Positions 1 through 13,004 of a stretch of DNA of 64,000 bases are shown piece after piece (positions within the stretch are counted from its first letter, which is position 1; each line of letters starts with the position of its first letter). The stretch comes from Gymnothorax reevesii. Its lineage: Eukaryota > Chordata > Actinopteri > Anguilliformes > Muraenidae. The notes beneath the pieces were generated by a model. It was not told the DNA's origin. It searched no databases and was given only the letters and a program-made list of their open reading frames with translations. A program made the translations under genes and the position numbers. Location of the stretch: assembly GCA_029721435.1 (NCBI GenBank), contig CM056574.1, positions 28,691,001-28,755,000 of the forward strand, read 5' to 3'.

Positions 1-693
1 TTTGTCCATCTCTGGAGGCAGTTATACAGTACTGTAGATTTAGGTAGATACCCCAGTCTCCCCTACTGCAGGATGGCATTAAGATGAGCCATTTTTCATA
101 TTTAGGATCACTAAATCAAGGCAATCATAGTTTTGTCGCTAACTTTTATATCTGCATATATTTCAGGATGTTGTGCATCCCTTCGAACAAACAGAATGAG
201 TGTAAACAACTGTTCTGATAAAATAGCATGTCCAAAAAAAAGTGGCCTCATGGCACAATTTTCCCCGTGAATGGGGTAAGTTGAGCATAGGAGCGGGGTA
301 AGTTGAACCATATCCTAACTCCCTCCCATCCTTCTCCCCGCCTCCGTCACACCCCTCCCTCACCTTCTCCCTCCCTAAATAACAGTCACTACTTCACATT
401 CATGGCTAAGCCTCACCCTCAAATGCGATGAGCCAATAACAGTGCGTATTCTCTCCCCATATACTCAGACATTCTGAGCCTGAACTTCCATTGAAATGCA
501 TTATGGAAACTCAGAATCGTTCGTTTTTATGGGGTTTTAAAATTTTTCTAAGTTTTAAAAAAAATGGTCAAAAGCTGTGCTGGGGGTAAATTTAACTCTG
601 ATATGAGGTATCCCGAGAGGCTGGGTGATGGGGTGTATTTTATGCCCTTCCCAAAGCCACATCATAACTGACAGAAGTGTCTCCTTTGGATAA

Positions 694-829
694 AGCTGCT
701 TTCACACCGGAAGCTAAACATTCAAAGTCAATGCAAAGACGCGAATACGTGCTTATTGGCGTGTTTGTATTGACTTTGAATGTAATCTGTCTGAAAAAAA
801 TTTCTTTTGCGTCCGGGGTGAAAACGGCT
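694..829. mobile_element. Foldback MITE, PIF/Harbinger-like (TAA target)
   Basis: A 136-bp non-coding element. The left end AGCTGCTTTCACACCGG pairs with the reverse complement of the right end (AGCCGTTTTCACCCCGG), three mismatches in 17. TAA flanks both sides (691-693 and 830-832), as expected for the TWA target of PIF/Harbinger elements. The interior also folds: ACATTCAAAGTCAATGC near 718 is answered by its near-complement near 765-783. A second, partial member lies at 6386-6473. Confidence 0.65.
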
Positions 830-1937
830 TAAAGCTTTGTGGAAGACCCCACTATCAGCTTCAAGTAGCTAACAAAGGTCAACAAGATTGTCTACATTTG
901 TTCCAAGCTAAGTGAAAATCGTGTTTAAGGTGACATCTTGTCACTTCGCTGGAGATTAATGTAAAGTTCTCTTTTACATCGCTAAGTTCGTTAACGTTAG
1001 CTAAAGTTAGTAAACTCTGTGGCTAACCAGTACTGACAGACGTTGGCTTAACGGGAGCTCCAGGCTGTGTTGCTCACCATGTCACCTTGTTAACTTGAAA
1101 GGATTTCAGTCATGTCCGGTAAGATCTCTTAAATTCGGTAGCAATAATAATATGTAAATTTAATTTACTACCCTGCAGTGCACAAACAATAATGATCCCT
1201 TTTCTTGTTGTGTGAAAGGGTGACGGAAACAAGATGTGGTTGATCGCGTTTGCATTGAGACCTGAAAATTTTAGCTACTAATTTAAACTTTTCATTGACC
1301 TTCTCCACTCTAAGTTCATTAATGTATCCCTCCAATACATAATGTAACCCTTTTTCTGACTTCTTGATGATATTATAGCCTTCTATCGCAAAAATTCATC
1401 AATAGCATCTTGACTGTGATACCAGCCATTAGCACCTGTTCTAAAATTGGAGGGGGCGGGGCTTAGGCATAGGTCAATTCAACAGGGACAGTAACTTCAT
1501 TGGTGGGTCTTTCAAGAACATCAGTGGTGGCTCCCCTGCTTGTTTTGCGCTTATATACCCGAGGCATGATGTCCACTTTGTAATCATACAAATGCATTAA
1601 ATCTTGATTTAATATTTGAGACATGGGCTACAGCCAAAATACACTTATTGAGTGTACCGGCTCAACTAACCCCCACCGGCTGAACTTACCCCTGGCCAAA
1701 TGGCTCAACTTGCCCCAGAGCTACCATTCTGAATTTATTAGTCCCCACAGCTAAAATGGTGCACTTTTATGCTAGGTTCATGACCTCATGTTGTAGCTCA
1801 TAGATACCACAATTGATGTATAAAACAAATTCAAAATTATCTGTTTTGGTCTAAACACAATTCACATGAAACTTATGATAGATTAAATTCACTTTCAAGA
1901 GTGAAAAATGGTTATTTTGAATTAAATTTCTAACCAT
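830..1937. other. Non-coding stretch, no gene seen
   Basis: No exon-like segment with splice sites or a long frame is visible. The distal part (about 1660-1712) carries the GGGGTAAGTTGA-type motifs of the surrounding repeat. Confidence 0.5.
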
Positions 1938-2306
1938 GGGCGGCACGGTGGCACAGTGGTCAGCATTGCTGCCTCACAGCAAGAAGGCCGTGGCTTCGAA
2001 TCCGGCCTGGGGCCTTTCTGTGTGGAGTTTGCATGTTCTCCCCGTGTTGCGTGGGTTTTCGCCGGGAACTCCGGTTTCCTCCCACAGTCCAAAGACATGC
2101 ATAACAGGCTAATTGGAGACACCAAATTGCCCATAGGTATGAATGTGAGAGTGAATGGTGTGTGAATGGTGTGTGCGCCCTGCGATGGATTGGCAAGCTG
2201 TTCAGGGTGGGTCCCTGCCTTTGCCCGTAGTCAGCTGGGATAGGCTCCAGCTCACCCCGTGACCCTAGTGAGGAATAAGCGGGTATAGAAAATGGATGGA
2301 TGGATG
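1938..2306 (+). mobile_element. tRNA-derived SINE, full length, with target-site duplication
   Basis: The element starts GGGCGGCACGGTGGCACAGT, the start of a SINE-like repeat I know as abundant in teleosts. A tRNA-like pol III promoter is visible: an A-box-like TGGCACAGTGGT near 1948 and a B-box-like GGCTTCGAATCC near 1992-2003. The body includes the conserved CCTCCCACAGTCCAAAGACA block, and the 3' end is an ATGGATGG simple repeat. It is flanked by a perfect 9-bp duplication TCTAACCAT (1929-1937 and 2307-2315), direct evidence of retroposition. It interrupts the repeat described for 45-2466. Confidence 0.85.
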
Positions 2307-2466
2307 TCTAACCATTATACCCATGTGGTCCTTACCTTCACAGACTCCATTAAATGATGCCTTCCTCCTAAGTATTAGGTCACATGATCAATGTTTTTTT
2401 ACCGTTTCCTAGCAACACGGGGTGGCTTAACTTACCCTTTGGCTCAACTCACCCCAGTCTCCCCTA

Positions 2467-4041
2467 CCCACCAAGTATTCTGTGCACACACTTAATGCTC
2501 TTAGTTAGTGCCTATACTGTTGATATGTTTATAAAGAATCCATGTCAACCTTTGTAACAGTCTCAAAGGGTTAGTCTTCACCTCTAATTCAACCTTCATG
2601 AGTTGCAATCCCTGAGCCCAATTTCAGAGGGTTCATATCAGACAGGAGACAAGAGTCATTTTTATACACTTCACTAAATGTATTAATACTATTGCATGTA
2701 AGCATATTTCTGGAGGCAAGTATCTATTACGAAAGATGCTGGAGCTTAACCCATGGGTGTCCACCCTGTGTTCACTGAGCACATTTAATGCTTAAGCACC
2801 CTACTGTATTTCATTGTAGTGGAGGGAGTTTAGTATCAGGGCAAATCAAGCTCGTCATGCCTTATTTTTGGAGAGCACATTGAGCAATCTGTAATGAACC
2901 TCTGTAGATATACACTGTGGAGCTATTTGCTGAAATACAGCACATTTTCTTTAAAATGATAAGAATTATGAATTTAATATATTTCATAAATCATCATGAA
3001 CACTGTCATAATCATCATCATTGTGAAGCAATTTGTAAATTACTGCTCAGCAGTGATGCTTGAATTCTCCCACAGTACAATCCACTTTGAAATTTTGAAG
3101 AGATTCTCATACTTGGAGGGGCATGGACTTTAATTTGTTGTACTCCCTAACTGTTTTACTTGAGAAGTTCATTGCCCTGTACAGGTGAACTGAGCACTCT
3201 CCTGCTCAAAGAATGGAAGAAGTTAAAGAAGAAATTGAGTTCCATTGCTCGCATGATATCAAGCTGGCCATTAAATTAATTAATTAATTAATTATATGTA
3301 TTTAAAAAAAAAAAAAAAAACCCGCCTAAGTTGGCGATTGCAAGCTCAAAGGTAATCAATCACTGCTGTACCCTAAAGTTATGTTGTTTTTTTTCTTATT
3401 CTTAATCTAAGGTGTGGCACCCTGCTGTGACTTGCTTAATGGGAAAGTACTTGTTTTTTTGTTTTTTTTTTCAGTTTAAACATGATAATTTCTGAATGCA
3501 TATCTCCTGACAGTCATAATCTTCCTGTCTGCACGCACAGATAAGGCTGTCAACCACAAAAGCATTTCTGCTTGCTGTACACAATGTTCCCAAGCCATCA
3601 GTCTGCGCTTGTTGACATTTATGGTGACCTTAAGTCACTGTCATTGTAGTACAAGTAAGGTACTTTTTATTTTTATTTCAACTTTATTTCAGACCGGTGT
3701 GGTCCATATAAACTGAAATAAAAGAACAAACAACCACAATTATTTAAACAATACAAAAGTTCAAATGCCACAATAGCTAAAACACACACAGGCAATCACT
3801 CCAGTGCATCCAGAAGCAAGAAAAGCACCGAGTGTCACTCCTTGAAGGCTCAACCAGGACCTGAATAACTTTGAGTCAGATAATCGACATATACAAAAAT
3901 TTAAACATAACATTCCTCAGTGCAGCATGAAAGGTGGGGACATTACTGCTCACAAACATTTGACTTGCACTTGTACACCTTGGAAGCTTAAGCAGGATTC
4001 TAAAAGCATCATTATATGCCAGATATTTAAAATATATTAAA
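2467..4041. other. Intergenic stretch, no gene seen
   Basis: AT-rich non-coding DNA. It contains a TTAA/poly(A) microsatellite at 3273-3320. From about 3666 to 4000 there is possible decayed repeat sequence (CAACTTTATTTCAGACCGGT and following), not assigned. Confidence 0.5.
3273..3320. repeat. TTAA tetranucleotide run followed by poly(A)
   Basis: About five TTAA units are followed, after a short ATGTATT spacer, by 17 consecutive A residues (3304-3320). Confidence 0.9.
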
Positions 4042-4242
4042 CTAGCTGCTACCCGCTACCCAGAGTGAAATTGCCATTTTTTCTGCGTGCTTGACCGTTT
4101 TTCAAAAATTGGGCGACATCAAGTCCCTCCTGGTGCCAAAGTGGATATTCACACCAAATTTGGTGATAATCGATTGAGAAAAGTAGGAGAAAAACGCGTA
4201 CATACACACAGCCAGACAGACATCGACCTCAAATATATTATA
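4042..4242 (+). repeat. Interspersed repeat with 'CACACCAAATTTGGTGATAA' motif
   Basis: The block contains ACACCAAATTTGGTGATAATC followed by a GTAGGAG segment and CACACAGCCAGACAGACATC. Similar words occur in the 3' ends of animal non-LTR retroelements (RTE-like), so a LINE-tail origin is my best guess. The right end abuts the target duplication of the DNA element at 4251. Confidence 0.35.
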
Positions 4243-4250
4243 GATGAGTT

Positions 4251-4765
4251 GGTAACACTTCATAATAATGATCATTTATAAGACATTTATAAAATATTAG
4301 TATATATCATGAATAAACCATTTATATACATTTGTAAATGATTATTAAACCATTTATAACAAAATATGTACAACATTAAAAAATCAATAGATGTACTTAA
4401 AGAATATTTTCTTAAATCATTCAAACAGTTTTCCTACACATTAAATAACATTAGTTGATGATGAAAAAATTACATCCAAACAATGTTGATGCAGCGTTAA
4501 TGTATAAGACATATAAAAATGTTAAACAACTCTCGAAAGAAATTGTTTAATTATTTACAAATGTGTATAGATAGTTCATTCATTATTCGTCCAATATCTA
4601 CGAATAGCTTATAAATGTCTTGTAACTTAAGTTATAATGTAATATAATGTAATAATCATTTATAGATATTTATAAGAGGTTAGTTCAAGATTAGTTAACT
4701 ATCCACTTATATCTACTAATATCTTATAAATGTATCTGAAATGATTGTTATGATAAAGTGGCACC
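4251..4765. mobile_element. Non-autonomous DNA transposon, GGTAACACTT ends, 8-bp target duplication
   Basis: A 515-bp AT-rich element. The left end GGTAACACTTCATAATAATG matches the reverse complement of the right end (GGTGCCACTTTATCATAACA) imperfectly, and similarity continues through CATTTATAA-type words for about 40 bp. The flanks are GATGAGTT (4243-4250) and AATGAGTT (4766-4773), seven of eight bases alike, pointing to an 8-bp duplication. No transposase frame is present. It shares its terminal motif and duplication length with 24418-25818, and its terminal motif with 36554-36770. Confidence 0.7.
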
Positions 4766-4773
4766 AATGAGTT

Positions 4774-6385
4774 TTCATCCTGTTTCATATTTTTAAGTGA
4801 AGAAACAATCTACTCCTTTTGGTGTTTGGTCCTTCTTCTTCCCACGACAGACAGGGTTTTTTGGGGTAAACCTACAATAAAAATACAAAGTTTGGTAGCT
4901 CATTGTCATGTGCAATGATATGAAGTTTAAATGATTTCTCTGTGTTGCATTCTTTGAAATAAAGCTTGGTTTAGGTACATATCCCTTTGCAAAAAAAATA
5001 AAAAATCACTCTGTGCTATGTCATACTGTTATTACCAGGTATAATATATCAGTTTGGCTCAGCGCTGTAGCAAGCTAGCTAGGTGCCACTCACATTACTA
5101 AGTTAACGTTTCTTAGCTAGCGAGAGTGCATGCAGTTCTTTTTCATAACCATTAACCATTTCATGACATTAGTTTGTTTGCTAGCGAGCTAACGTTAGCC
5201 AGCTACTCAGTTCACTGAGTTTACAACATACTGCTAGTTCAAACACAAAATTCTTTGACTATGTGACTAAGTGCAGAGCAATAGAGTTAGCTCTATGCTA
5301 ACATATAGCAGGTGCAATCAGAAATTACATTTGTTTCCTTTACAGAATTCAGTTATGTGATAAACACAATATTATACTTTTGGTCGCGTCGTGAGAAAGT
5401 AATGAAACTCAATGAGTAAATTTTGGCTTTGGGTATGTTGTGCAGAAGCCCAAATTAAAAAGTCTCCCAGAACCATTCATGAAATCATGTCTTCTGCCAC
5501 TCCCTGCTTTCTACTGCTCAAACTGAATCAGCCGAATTGTGCGTGAAGGTCAGATTGTCTTTTTGTGCATGCTGCCATTGACATGTGACTTGGCTAATGG
5601 AAATACAGACCGTTTATTGCATGGTTTGTTATCTGTGTGTTATCGCACATCTAGGATGTTTGGTAGTCTAAAAATGCTCTGCAGTTCCTGCAGTAAGCTG
5701 ATCACCTGGAGACAGCAGGGAGAGGAACAAACACTTCCAGTCTCACTATTAGTTTGTAAATACTTCTTGCTGTGTGTATCATAATAGTGTAGCAACCCAA
5801 GAAAAGTAAAGTTTGCAGGTGATAACTAAATTCGGGGCTCATTACTGGTGGTATTTGCGACTAAAATATTGAAATTTAATCAGGCATAAAATTTAATTTT
5901 TTATTTTAAATGTACATTTTTATCATCATTGCCTATAAATAAGTGACAGTAGAAGCAAGTCCTTTTTATTAAACAGTTATGTGTATTTAAAGCATTAAAG
6001 TGATGTTGGGTAATTTAATCATTCAGTCTAATTGTCATCCTCATGGCAGGAACTGGACCATGAGGATAACCTCATCTTCCTTTATAGGTGTAAATGCACA
6101 CAATAAATAGGGAATACATTAGATTTAATGAACAGTGTATGAGTCGATTAGTGGAGCCGCAATTAAATCAGTGCTCTATACTTGAGTGTGTGGACCTTTA
6201 CGTGTCATTTCCTCTTTTGTCTATGTCTCACTTGACTCACTATCTTCTCTATCCATCACAAAAGACCCAACTCACTTAATTAAGTATCCTCCATTCCTGT
6301 TCTTGTTCTCTCTTCCTCTCTATCTTCAACTGCAGCTTTATTCAGTGTTTCCCCATGGTCCCACATCAGTGTTAATCTGCTGCAT
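4774..6385. other. Intergenic stretch, no gene seen
   Basis: AT-rich DNA with repeated GCTAGC/GTTAGC-type words around 5080-5200. Short open frames here lack exon-like context. Confidence 0.5.
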
Positions 6386-6473
6386 GAAGCTGCTTTTACA
6401 TCGGACGTCAAACAAATTTTTTGCACGACAGATTACATTCAAAGTCAATGCAAAGACGCAATCGCGAAAAATT
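6386..6473. mobile_element. Partial copy of the 694-829 MITE family
   Basis: GAAGCTGCTTTTACATCGGA followed by GACAGATTACATTCAAAGTC and AATGCAAAGACGC matches the ends and interior of the element at 694-829. Only about half of the element can be recognised and no right-hand terminal repeat is visible. Confidence 0.5.
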
Positions 6474-7842
6474 CGAAAAAAAAACAGCGGCACGAAGAGT
6501 TGTGAATTTGCTGTAAAACTCCATACACAAATAAAAATTGTGATGCAAAATGATGGAATAAATAAGGGAAGGATTAACAGATATTTCACCTGAAAAAGAG
6601 TAAAACGCATTCTCATGGTTAGTGCTTCAGTGGTGTTTGGGTGTATTTGGGGGGTTCATATGGGAGCTTGCAAGGGCATTTCTCTCTGAGCGTCAAAGCT
6701 GCATCCTAGTAAATGTGACTGATTGCAACCTTGAACTACAGTGGTGTTTAATTGGCTGATTCTGGGTCCTTGAGATGGTGATGCAGGCCCTGCGTGATAC
6801 TGACACTGATAGAGTTACACGCACTGTCAGGAGAAAGAACTCATCTCTCCTGGTGTCAGAGAGATCTGCTGTGCCGCCTGAGGGCAAACCGGAGTCAGAT
6901 TAAAAAAAAAACTCTTCATTTCAAATTTAAGAATTAAGTTGTATATTCTTTAGCAGCTGTGGGTGTAACAAACTGGGCTGAGGGGGAGCCAGTAGCAGGA
7001 TCACCCATGTGCAAAAAGGACACATTTATAAAGAGAAGGGTGATGAGAGCTGGAAGAAACTGGGAGAACCTGCTGCACCTTATAAATCGCTAAATAGTAA
7101 CTTACTCAGAAATAGTTTAGCTCCTTGGAAGAGATACCAATATACAACATTGCGAACGTGAGCCTACAGTCTTAAACAAGAATTACACAGACAAAAACAA
7201 TTAGGGAAGAAGAGAAATAAAGAGAGCACCAAACCAAAGCTTGTACTGTACCTCCTGAAATTTCCCAAAGGAAGGCCAGATTAAAGTTTACGATTCAAAA
7301 GACAGTCAGATGGAAAAGGCAGACATCAAATCCCAAATCCACTATCCAGATGTCAAAACTCCTTGTTGGTCTTGGTTGGGGAAATAAAATTTCATTTACA
7401 GCAGAAAGGCCCATATTTTTATGAGGTTTCAAAGAGGGTAGTGGAAGGCATCCCCCTTCTCGGTCATCAGAGCAAGCGGTGCTGATTGGTGGAGCTGTGG
7501 ATGTCAGAGGCCGTTAGAACACTAAAGTGTCTCTTGTGAAACTTGCCATTCATGTCTTAAAATGCCCTTTTGTTATTAGGAGCAGAGGAATTATTGGATT
7601 TAGTCTGTTTCTAATGAGACCAAACATGAATATTGTCGGTGGCAATGAAGCTCACTTATCAAATTCCTCTGAAAGTCTTATTACTGCTTCAAAAGCGATA
7701 TAGGCAAATTTGTGAGGAAATCAGGGGTACAAAAAACAAACAAATAAATGAAACTAAAATAAGAAAATCATAAATAAATAAATGAAAAAGGAATGTGCTC
7801 TTGTCTTGCTGGTGGTCACAAGGCTGTAACTTGGTGGTCTCT
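6474..7842. other. Intergenic stretch, no gene seen
   Basis: No repeat family or exon recognised. The open frames are short and have no coding signature. Confidence 0.5.
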
Positions 7843-8140
7843 ATATAGTTCAGCAGAATAGAATCTTTCACTTGGTGATACCAAGCACCAAATTTGGCAC
7901 AAATAATGTCCAAGACCTACTTTTTAAGGAAAGCAAGATATCCACCCGAAAAATAAGATGGCCGCCATTTTTCAAGATGGCCGCTTTGACAACTGTGAAA
8001 AAACAGTTTTTGGTGTAGAGCTTCAATGATTCGACATATGTAAATATACAAAACATCAAATTGAATGTATTCTGACTTGAAGGACTCGGTCAAATAATTT
8101 CAGTTATGACTGCCAATTTTCAAGATGGCGGCTATTGCAC
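7843..8140 (-). repeat. Diverged interspersed repeat with AAGATGGCCGCC motifs, copy A
   Basis: The segment contains AATCTTTCACTTGGTGATAC, then GATATCCACCCG and paired GATGGCCGCCATTTTTCAAG words. Its reverse complement matches, with many substitutions, the segment at 9181-9465 in the same order. Both appear to be old copies of one family, placed head-to-head about 1 kb apart. Confidence 0.55.
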
Positions 8141-9180
8141 GGCTCAAATTACTATTCAGGCTGAGCTGTGTAATCCGAGTATACTCAGGTTGGAGGCCAG
8201 CATTCATGATCATTTATTGAGATGTGTGTCTATTGGGTTGTAGAAACATGTCTTTCAAACTTTATTGACTTGTTTTATATAGAAAAGAGTGATGTAAAAG
8301 CACAACCAGGGCACACTGGTAACATCACTGCAGTGAGACTCAGCATGGGGTTCAGTGTCGGCTGACAGATATTGTTAACAACTGTAGTGGTATTCTCACT
8401 GTAGTTTGTAGTATAGTTTAGTGTCCCAAATGCTGTCTAACAAGCCCTGCACATATTAGTTATATTGTAGTTAGATAGCCGCACCTGAATTGACAGGATG
8501 TGCCAGCGCGGGAGAGCCGAGCCAAGGGTAACAGGGCTTTAGTTATTCGGATGGTGTACAGATCGCACGGGACTTAAATGACACTGGATGAACAATTGGG
8601 CTAGGTGTAGGGCATTAAATGCATGAACCTAGTTGTATCCCATATCTCAATGTGCTTTGATATTTTGTTCGGTTGGGTGGTAAAAGGATAAACCCTCGGC
8701 CTTAAACCGTAAATAAATCAAGAAGTCAGCAAATAATCCACTGGATTGTGCTTGTAAAACTGACTGAAGGAAATGTTGCCTTTGTCAGACAGATAAAAAG
8801 GAAGAGTTGAAGTCTCCGCCTACCCGTTATGATTGTACATCAGATGGCTATTCCATGATCGCCGCAAACATACCACTCTTTCAGGCCATCAACCTATAGG
8901 CCAGCTGCCTATTAGGTTAGATCCCTCCAGGCTGGATGAAGGAGGTGGTGTTGAGAACACTTTGAGGCGAAACAAAGCAAAACATCATCCAAATTGTCGT
9001 CAGATGTTTAGCAACTCCAGCGTGCTAGAAAAAGAGCCTAAGGTGTACACAACCGTGTGCCTGCAAATGTCATGGCTGAAAAAAGAACATCCAAATAATA
9101 CAGGTCTGATCACATATGTACTGTAGATATCACATGGACAAGTTTGATAGTGTTTTTTATCATTTAATTCATATTTTATC
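8141..9180. other. Spacer between two inverted repeat copies, no gene seen
   Basis: About 1 kb separates the inverted copies A and B. The 97-codon open frame at 8833-9126 matches no family I recognise and lacks splice or promoter context. Confidence 0.45.
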
Positions 9181-9465
9181 ATGACAATTGTTTATAATTT
9201 CTATATTTTAAATGCAGAGTTGACTTCCTTGTATTTGAAAACATATATCTGGATATATGGACCTTCCAAATTGGATTATTCCATCAAACTATTCTGTTTA
9301 CAGTGTAAAATTCACTATGAATGGCAGCCATATTGGAAAATGGCAGCCATTTTGTTTTTTGCACGTGGATAGCGTACTTTTTTGTGAGAGTACATATTTA
9401 TGTACATGTGCACCAAATTGTATGCTTGTATCACCAAGTGAAAGATTGTTTCGCAATCTGCTGCA
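9181..9465 (+). repeat. Diverged interspersed repeat, copy B (inverted)
   Basis: TGGCAGCCATATTGGAAAAT, GTGGATAGCGTAC and GTATCACCAAGTGAAAGATT mirror, in reverse complement, the words of copy A at 7843-8140. Divergence is high, so the two copies or arms are old. Confidence 0.55.
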
Positions 9466-12400
9466 CTAATAGTCTCAGGAATTGAAGGGGCGTATATACA
9501 TAGTTTATGGCCCTCTGTTCAACTTTAATGGGCCTAAATGGGTCATCCTAAGAATGTCTGCAGGAGGCCATGCAGGGCAGAGATGGAACAGACAGTCCTG
9601 TAGTTAAGGGGGAACAGGACCCGTCACCAGGGAATGCACAAGTCATTACCAATCAAAGTATTTTGTCCGACTCTTAGATTTGTTCAAAACTGCCAAAACT
9701 AAGCACTAGTTGTCTGACACATATGACTTGGTGCCTCACACTCCGCAATTTATCAGTGCCTAAAAAGGTTCAAAATTCCCATTCAGTCAAAGTCAAGTCA
9801 TCCCATTTTCAAAGATCACATCTAACACATCACATCAAAATTCAAGTTCAGTAAATAAGTTACATTTTGTATAATATTCAAGCTAAATTGTCCAGCCAAG
9901 AGTTAGTTGCTCACAACTGCAAACTCTGTTAAAACTCAGATAGAAAACTATTATGATAGTACCACCAAGAAGTATAATACATTTGTCACACATGAAAAGA
10001 ATGCATGCTTATACAACAAATTGTTGAAGAAAGCCTTACCTGCCAGCTCATGTTCTTCTCATCAACTCCATAAGAGAAAGCGCAGCAATATTCAGAGACT
10101 TTCATAAAGAAGAAGTAATAGTGTTGTGGGGAGTGCAAAAGGTTGTGAGGCTTTGAGAGTTGTGCTGTGTTCTCTGCCGGCTAATGCACTGTTGCTAGAA
10201 CTGTTTTTTTTTTGGCATGGAGATACGTTGTTACAGTGACTGACAGGCAGTCAGCAGCGCACTGTATAAAAGGGAGCATAGGTAAAAAGTAGCTTTACAA
10301 ATGGCCTGTTTGATGTTGCAAGAAGTGAAAGGGTGACCAGCTGCTATCAGTTCTGTTGAGGATGGAAGGTTTGCTCGTATTCAGCTCATTAAACTATTGC
10401 TGTGGACAGGGACACTAATTGAGCTTTGTGTTCCTGGAACACCAGGTAACATACTGTACATACTCAGTGGTGAACTACAAAGTAGAATACTACTTGGAAT
10501 TTAAGTGCACCTGAAGTCCTAAAGACAGTGATGCACCATCGATAGGAGTGATATAAATTACGTAAAGGTGCGGTGTAGAAATGATAGATCCACCTGCTTT
10601 TCGGACTCATTTTGTTTTTCTTGATGCTGAAAACTCAATCCAGTAATTATTCCCAACATTTCCCAAATGGAAAATGTGCAGCAAACGTGGTTTATGTGCT
10701 TAACTTCAGGATTTTGTTTGGAATAATATGCTGAGTATTTTCACTCTGAGACATCCTCATTGCACTCATGCCAGACATGAACGTTGCCAACCCATTTTGA
10801 CTATAAGTCCAAACAAAACACAGATCGGACTGAGATATTCACCTCTTGAGGACACACTAGCTAAAGCAGCAAATGTTAGCGTCAAACTACAGCTGTATGT
10901 GTTTCTTCTCACTTGACGACTCTCTCTTAGTTACCCAGTGTATCTGGTAAACATGTCCCCGTAAGATTTCAAGGCTCCACTATACCTGGCGCAGCTTCCA
11001 CTTCTTGAAAGCGCGACTCCTTCAATCTAAAGCAAAAGGGGGACAGGAAATGACACATTAGCTGCAGGGAGAAGAGGCTGGCGCAGTGACTCAGCGCTCG
11101 GCAGCAGATCTGCAGCACAGAGGTATTCGACTGCCTCTAGAAAATGCGTCCTTTTCAGACGGGTCCCTTGGAGGCGTTATAGATGAGCGGTGCAGCATGC
11201 GCCATTTCAGAGTATTCTCTTGAAAAGAGGTGGCATAAAACAAAGCAAGGGTCTATACTGAGTGGCACAGTGTGATAATGCACCTCTCATTTTTAGGCCG
11301 CAAAATAAAACTCTTCAGAGTGATTTTTCCCAGAAGGAATAGCAAAACTGTATATACTATTTTTTCTCTCATTTTCCTTTTGCTTTATCAGCTTTGTTTT
11401 TTCTTTTTCTTTTTGTATTTTTATCTCCTCTATTCAAAGCTCTTTTGTTACTGGAGTAAATAATCCTGCATTTCATAAATGGGTGCTGTTCATGTTTGGT
11501 CAAAGTGTCTCACACATGAAAGCAAACGTATTGAAATCCCTCTCCTCTGTCTGCCTGCTGCTGCCTGAGACCTGAGAGCTGTACTGGTTCCCCAGCTCCC
11601 TGACACACCTCCTGGCTCCTCCTCCACAGAGCTCCTGCCCGTTGGCCCAGATTAGAGGCTGAGGCTGTCGACATGTGAAACAGAGGGTAGGGAGACAATC
11701 TGCAGTCCCACACTCCCTATCTCTCCTTTTCTCTCTCGATTTACTCTGCTCCCTTCCTTCCACCATCCCAACCCCACCCATTATCTCACTCTCCATCCCT
11801 CTCATTGGCTCCGTCACCCATTCCCTCCCTTCCTCCAAAATACAGGCAGTTTCAACAAAAATTGGACAATTGGTTCAGTCATATTGGAATGAAAGGTGAT
11901 CCTAAAGTGCTCTCTCCCGGGGCATAAGATGTCTGTACAGATGTATCCCTCTCCAAACACCCCCAACCTCAGACTGCACTTCCCCAGACCATCAATGTCG
12001 AGATCAATGACTTGCAGCACGGTTTCTGACTGTGAATATTGCATGTTGATTAAGGTCATTCTCATACTGATGTGAAATTTCTGTCTCATCAACCATAATA
12101 GGAGAAAGAAGTGCTGGGGAGTTTAATGTCAATCACATCAGGCAAACCAAGGCACTCATCCGTTTCCGGGCATACGCTAACTGCAATGAACACACAAGCA
12201 TGCAAATTTAATTCATCCCCAAGCAGTTATGATGCACAATATAGCCTCTATGATATTTCCGGAAGGATATTACTAGTTTCATCATATCAACAATTTGGCA
12301 TGGATGCGCTCAGGCATCTGTTTTCATTGCAGCTCTTTTACGATCATTTGATGATGGTTAATGGAGTCCTGTCGTTGCCCATAGATCAAGGAAGACATTT

Positions 12401-13004
12401 TATCACTGCATTACATCATTACATTGCACATAGTTTGTGAGTCCCTACTTCAAACTATCCAGAAAAATACGGGACATAGTGGGTGTGAGTGTGTGTGCCT
12501 GTGTAGCATGTGTGTATGAGCGCATGCATGCTAGCAAGCAAGAACTCTTGGGACGTGATTCTGTCAAATTCAGTGCATAGCAAAGCTCAAGAGATTATTT
12601 TATTCTGTACAATACTTTTTTCATCACTGAAAAAAATCCTCATGCATACAAATCTCATGCGAAATTGTTAAATCTAACTGTTGAATGCTATTTCACTTAA
12701 TCATGTGCAGCACTTAGATTTTTTTCTCTTAACTTCATACAAGTATTTACAAAGTAAATTGATGAGTGAAATGCTTGGGCCTTTGCAACTACTTCCTCAT
12801 TGAATCACAATTATTTAATCACTTATTAAAACAAATTCATTTCCTAACTTCGGCACATCTGAGACCTGAGCTGACATAATCAGGATCACAGATAGCCGGT
12901 TCACTTGTTGACTTTATCAAAAGCTGGAACCTTGGATTACTGGAGGTTTAGGGATTAAATAAACCATTTCAATGATGCGCTTAAAGATGTTAGTCTGAGC
13001 TTTC
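9466..13004. other. Intergenic stretch, no gene seen
   Basis: No convincing exon or repeat family. A short GT-rich patch lies near 12481-12520, and the region 11700-11830 is C/T-rich on the + strand. The open frames here (up to about 112 codons at 11500-11838) have a low-complexity composition typical of chance frames. Confidence 0.5.

Larger units (their letters stand above)
45..2466 (-). mobile_element. Decayed interspersed repeat with GGGGTAAGTTGAGC motifs
   Basis: On the minus strand the sequence ending at 2466 starts GTAGGGGAGACTGGGGTGAG and continues into GTTGAGCC; the same start (GTAGGGGAGACTGGGGTA) ends at 69. Related GGGGTAAGTTGA words lie near 279-305, and their complements (GGCTCAACTTGCCCC-like) near 1660-1712 and 2418-2455. 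This pattern suggests one or two decayed copies of a repeat with a conserved end, later split by the SINE at 1938. No open frame of useful length is visible. The superfamily is not recognised and the left boundary is uncertain. Confidence 0.4.
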
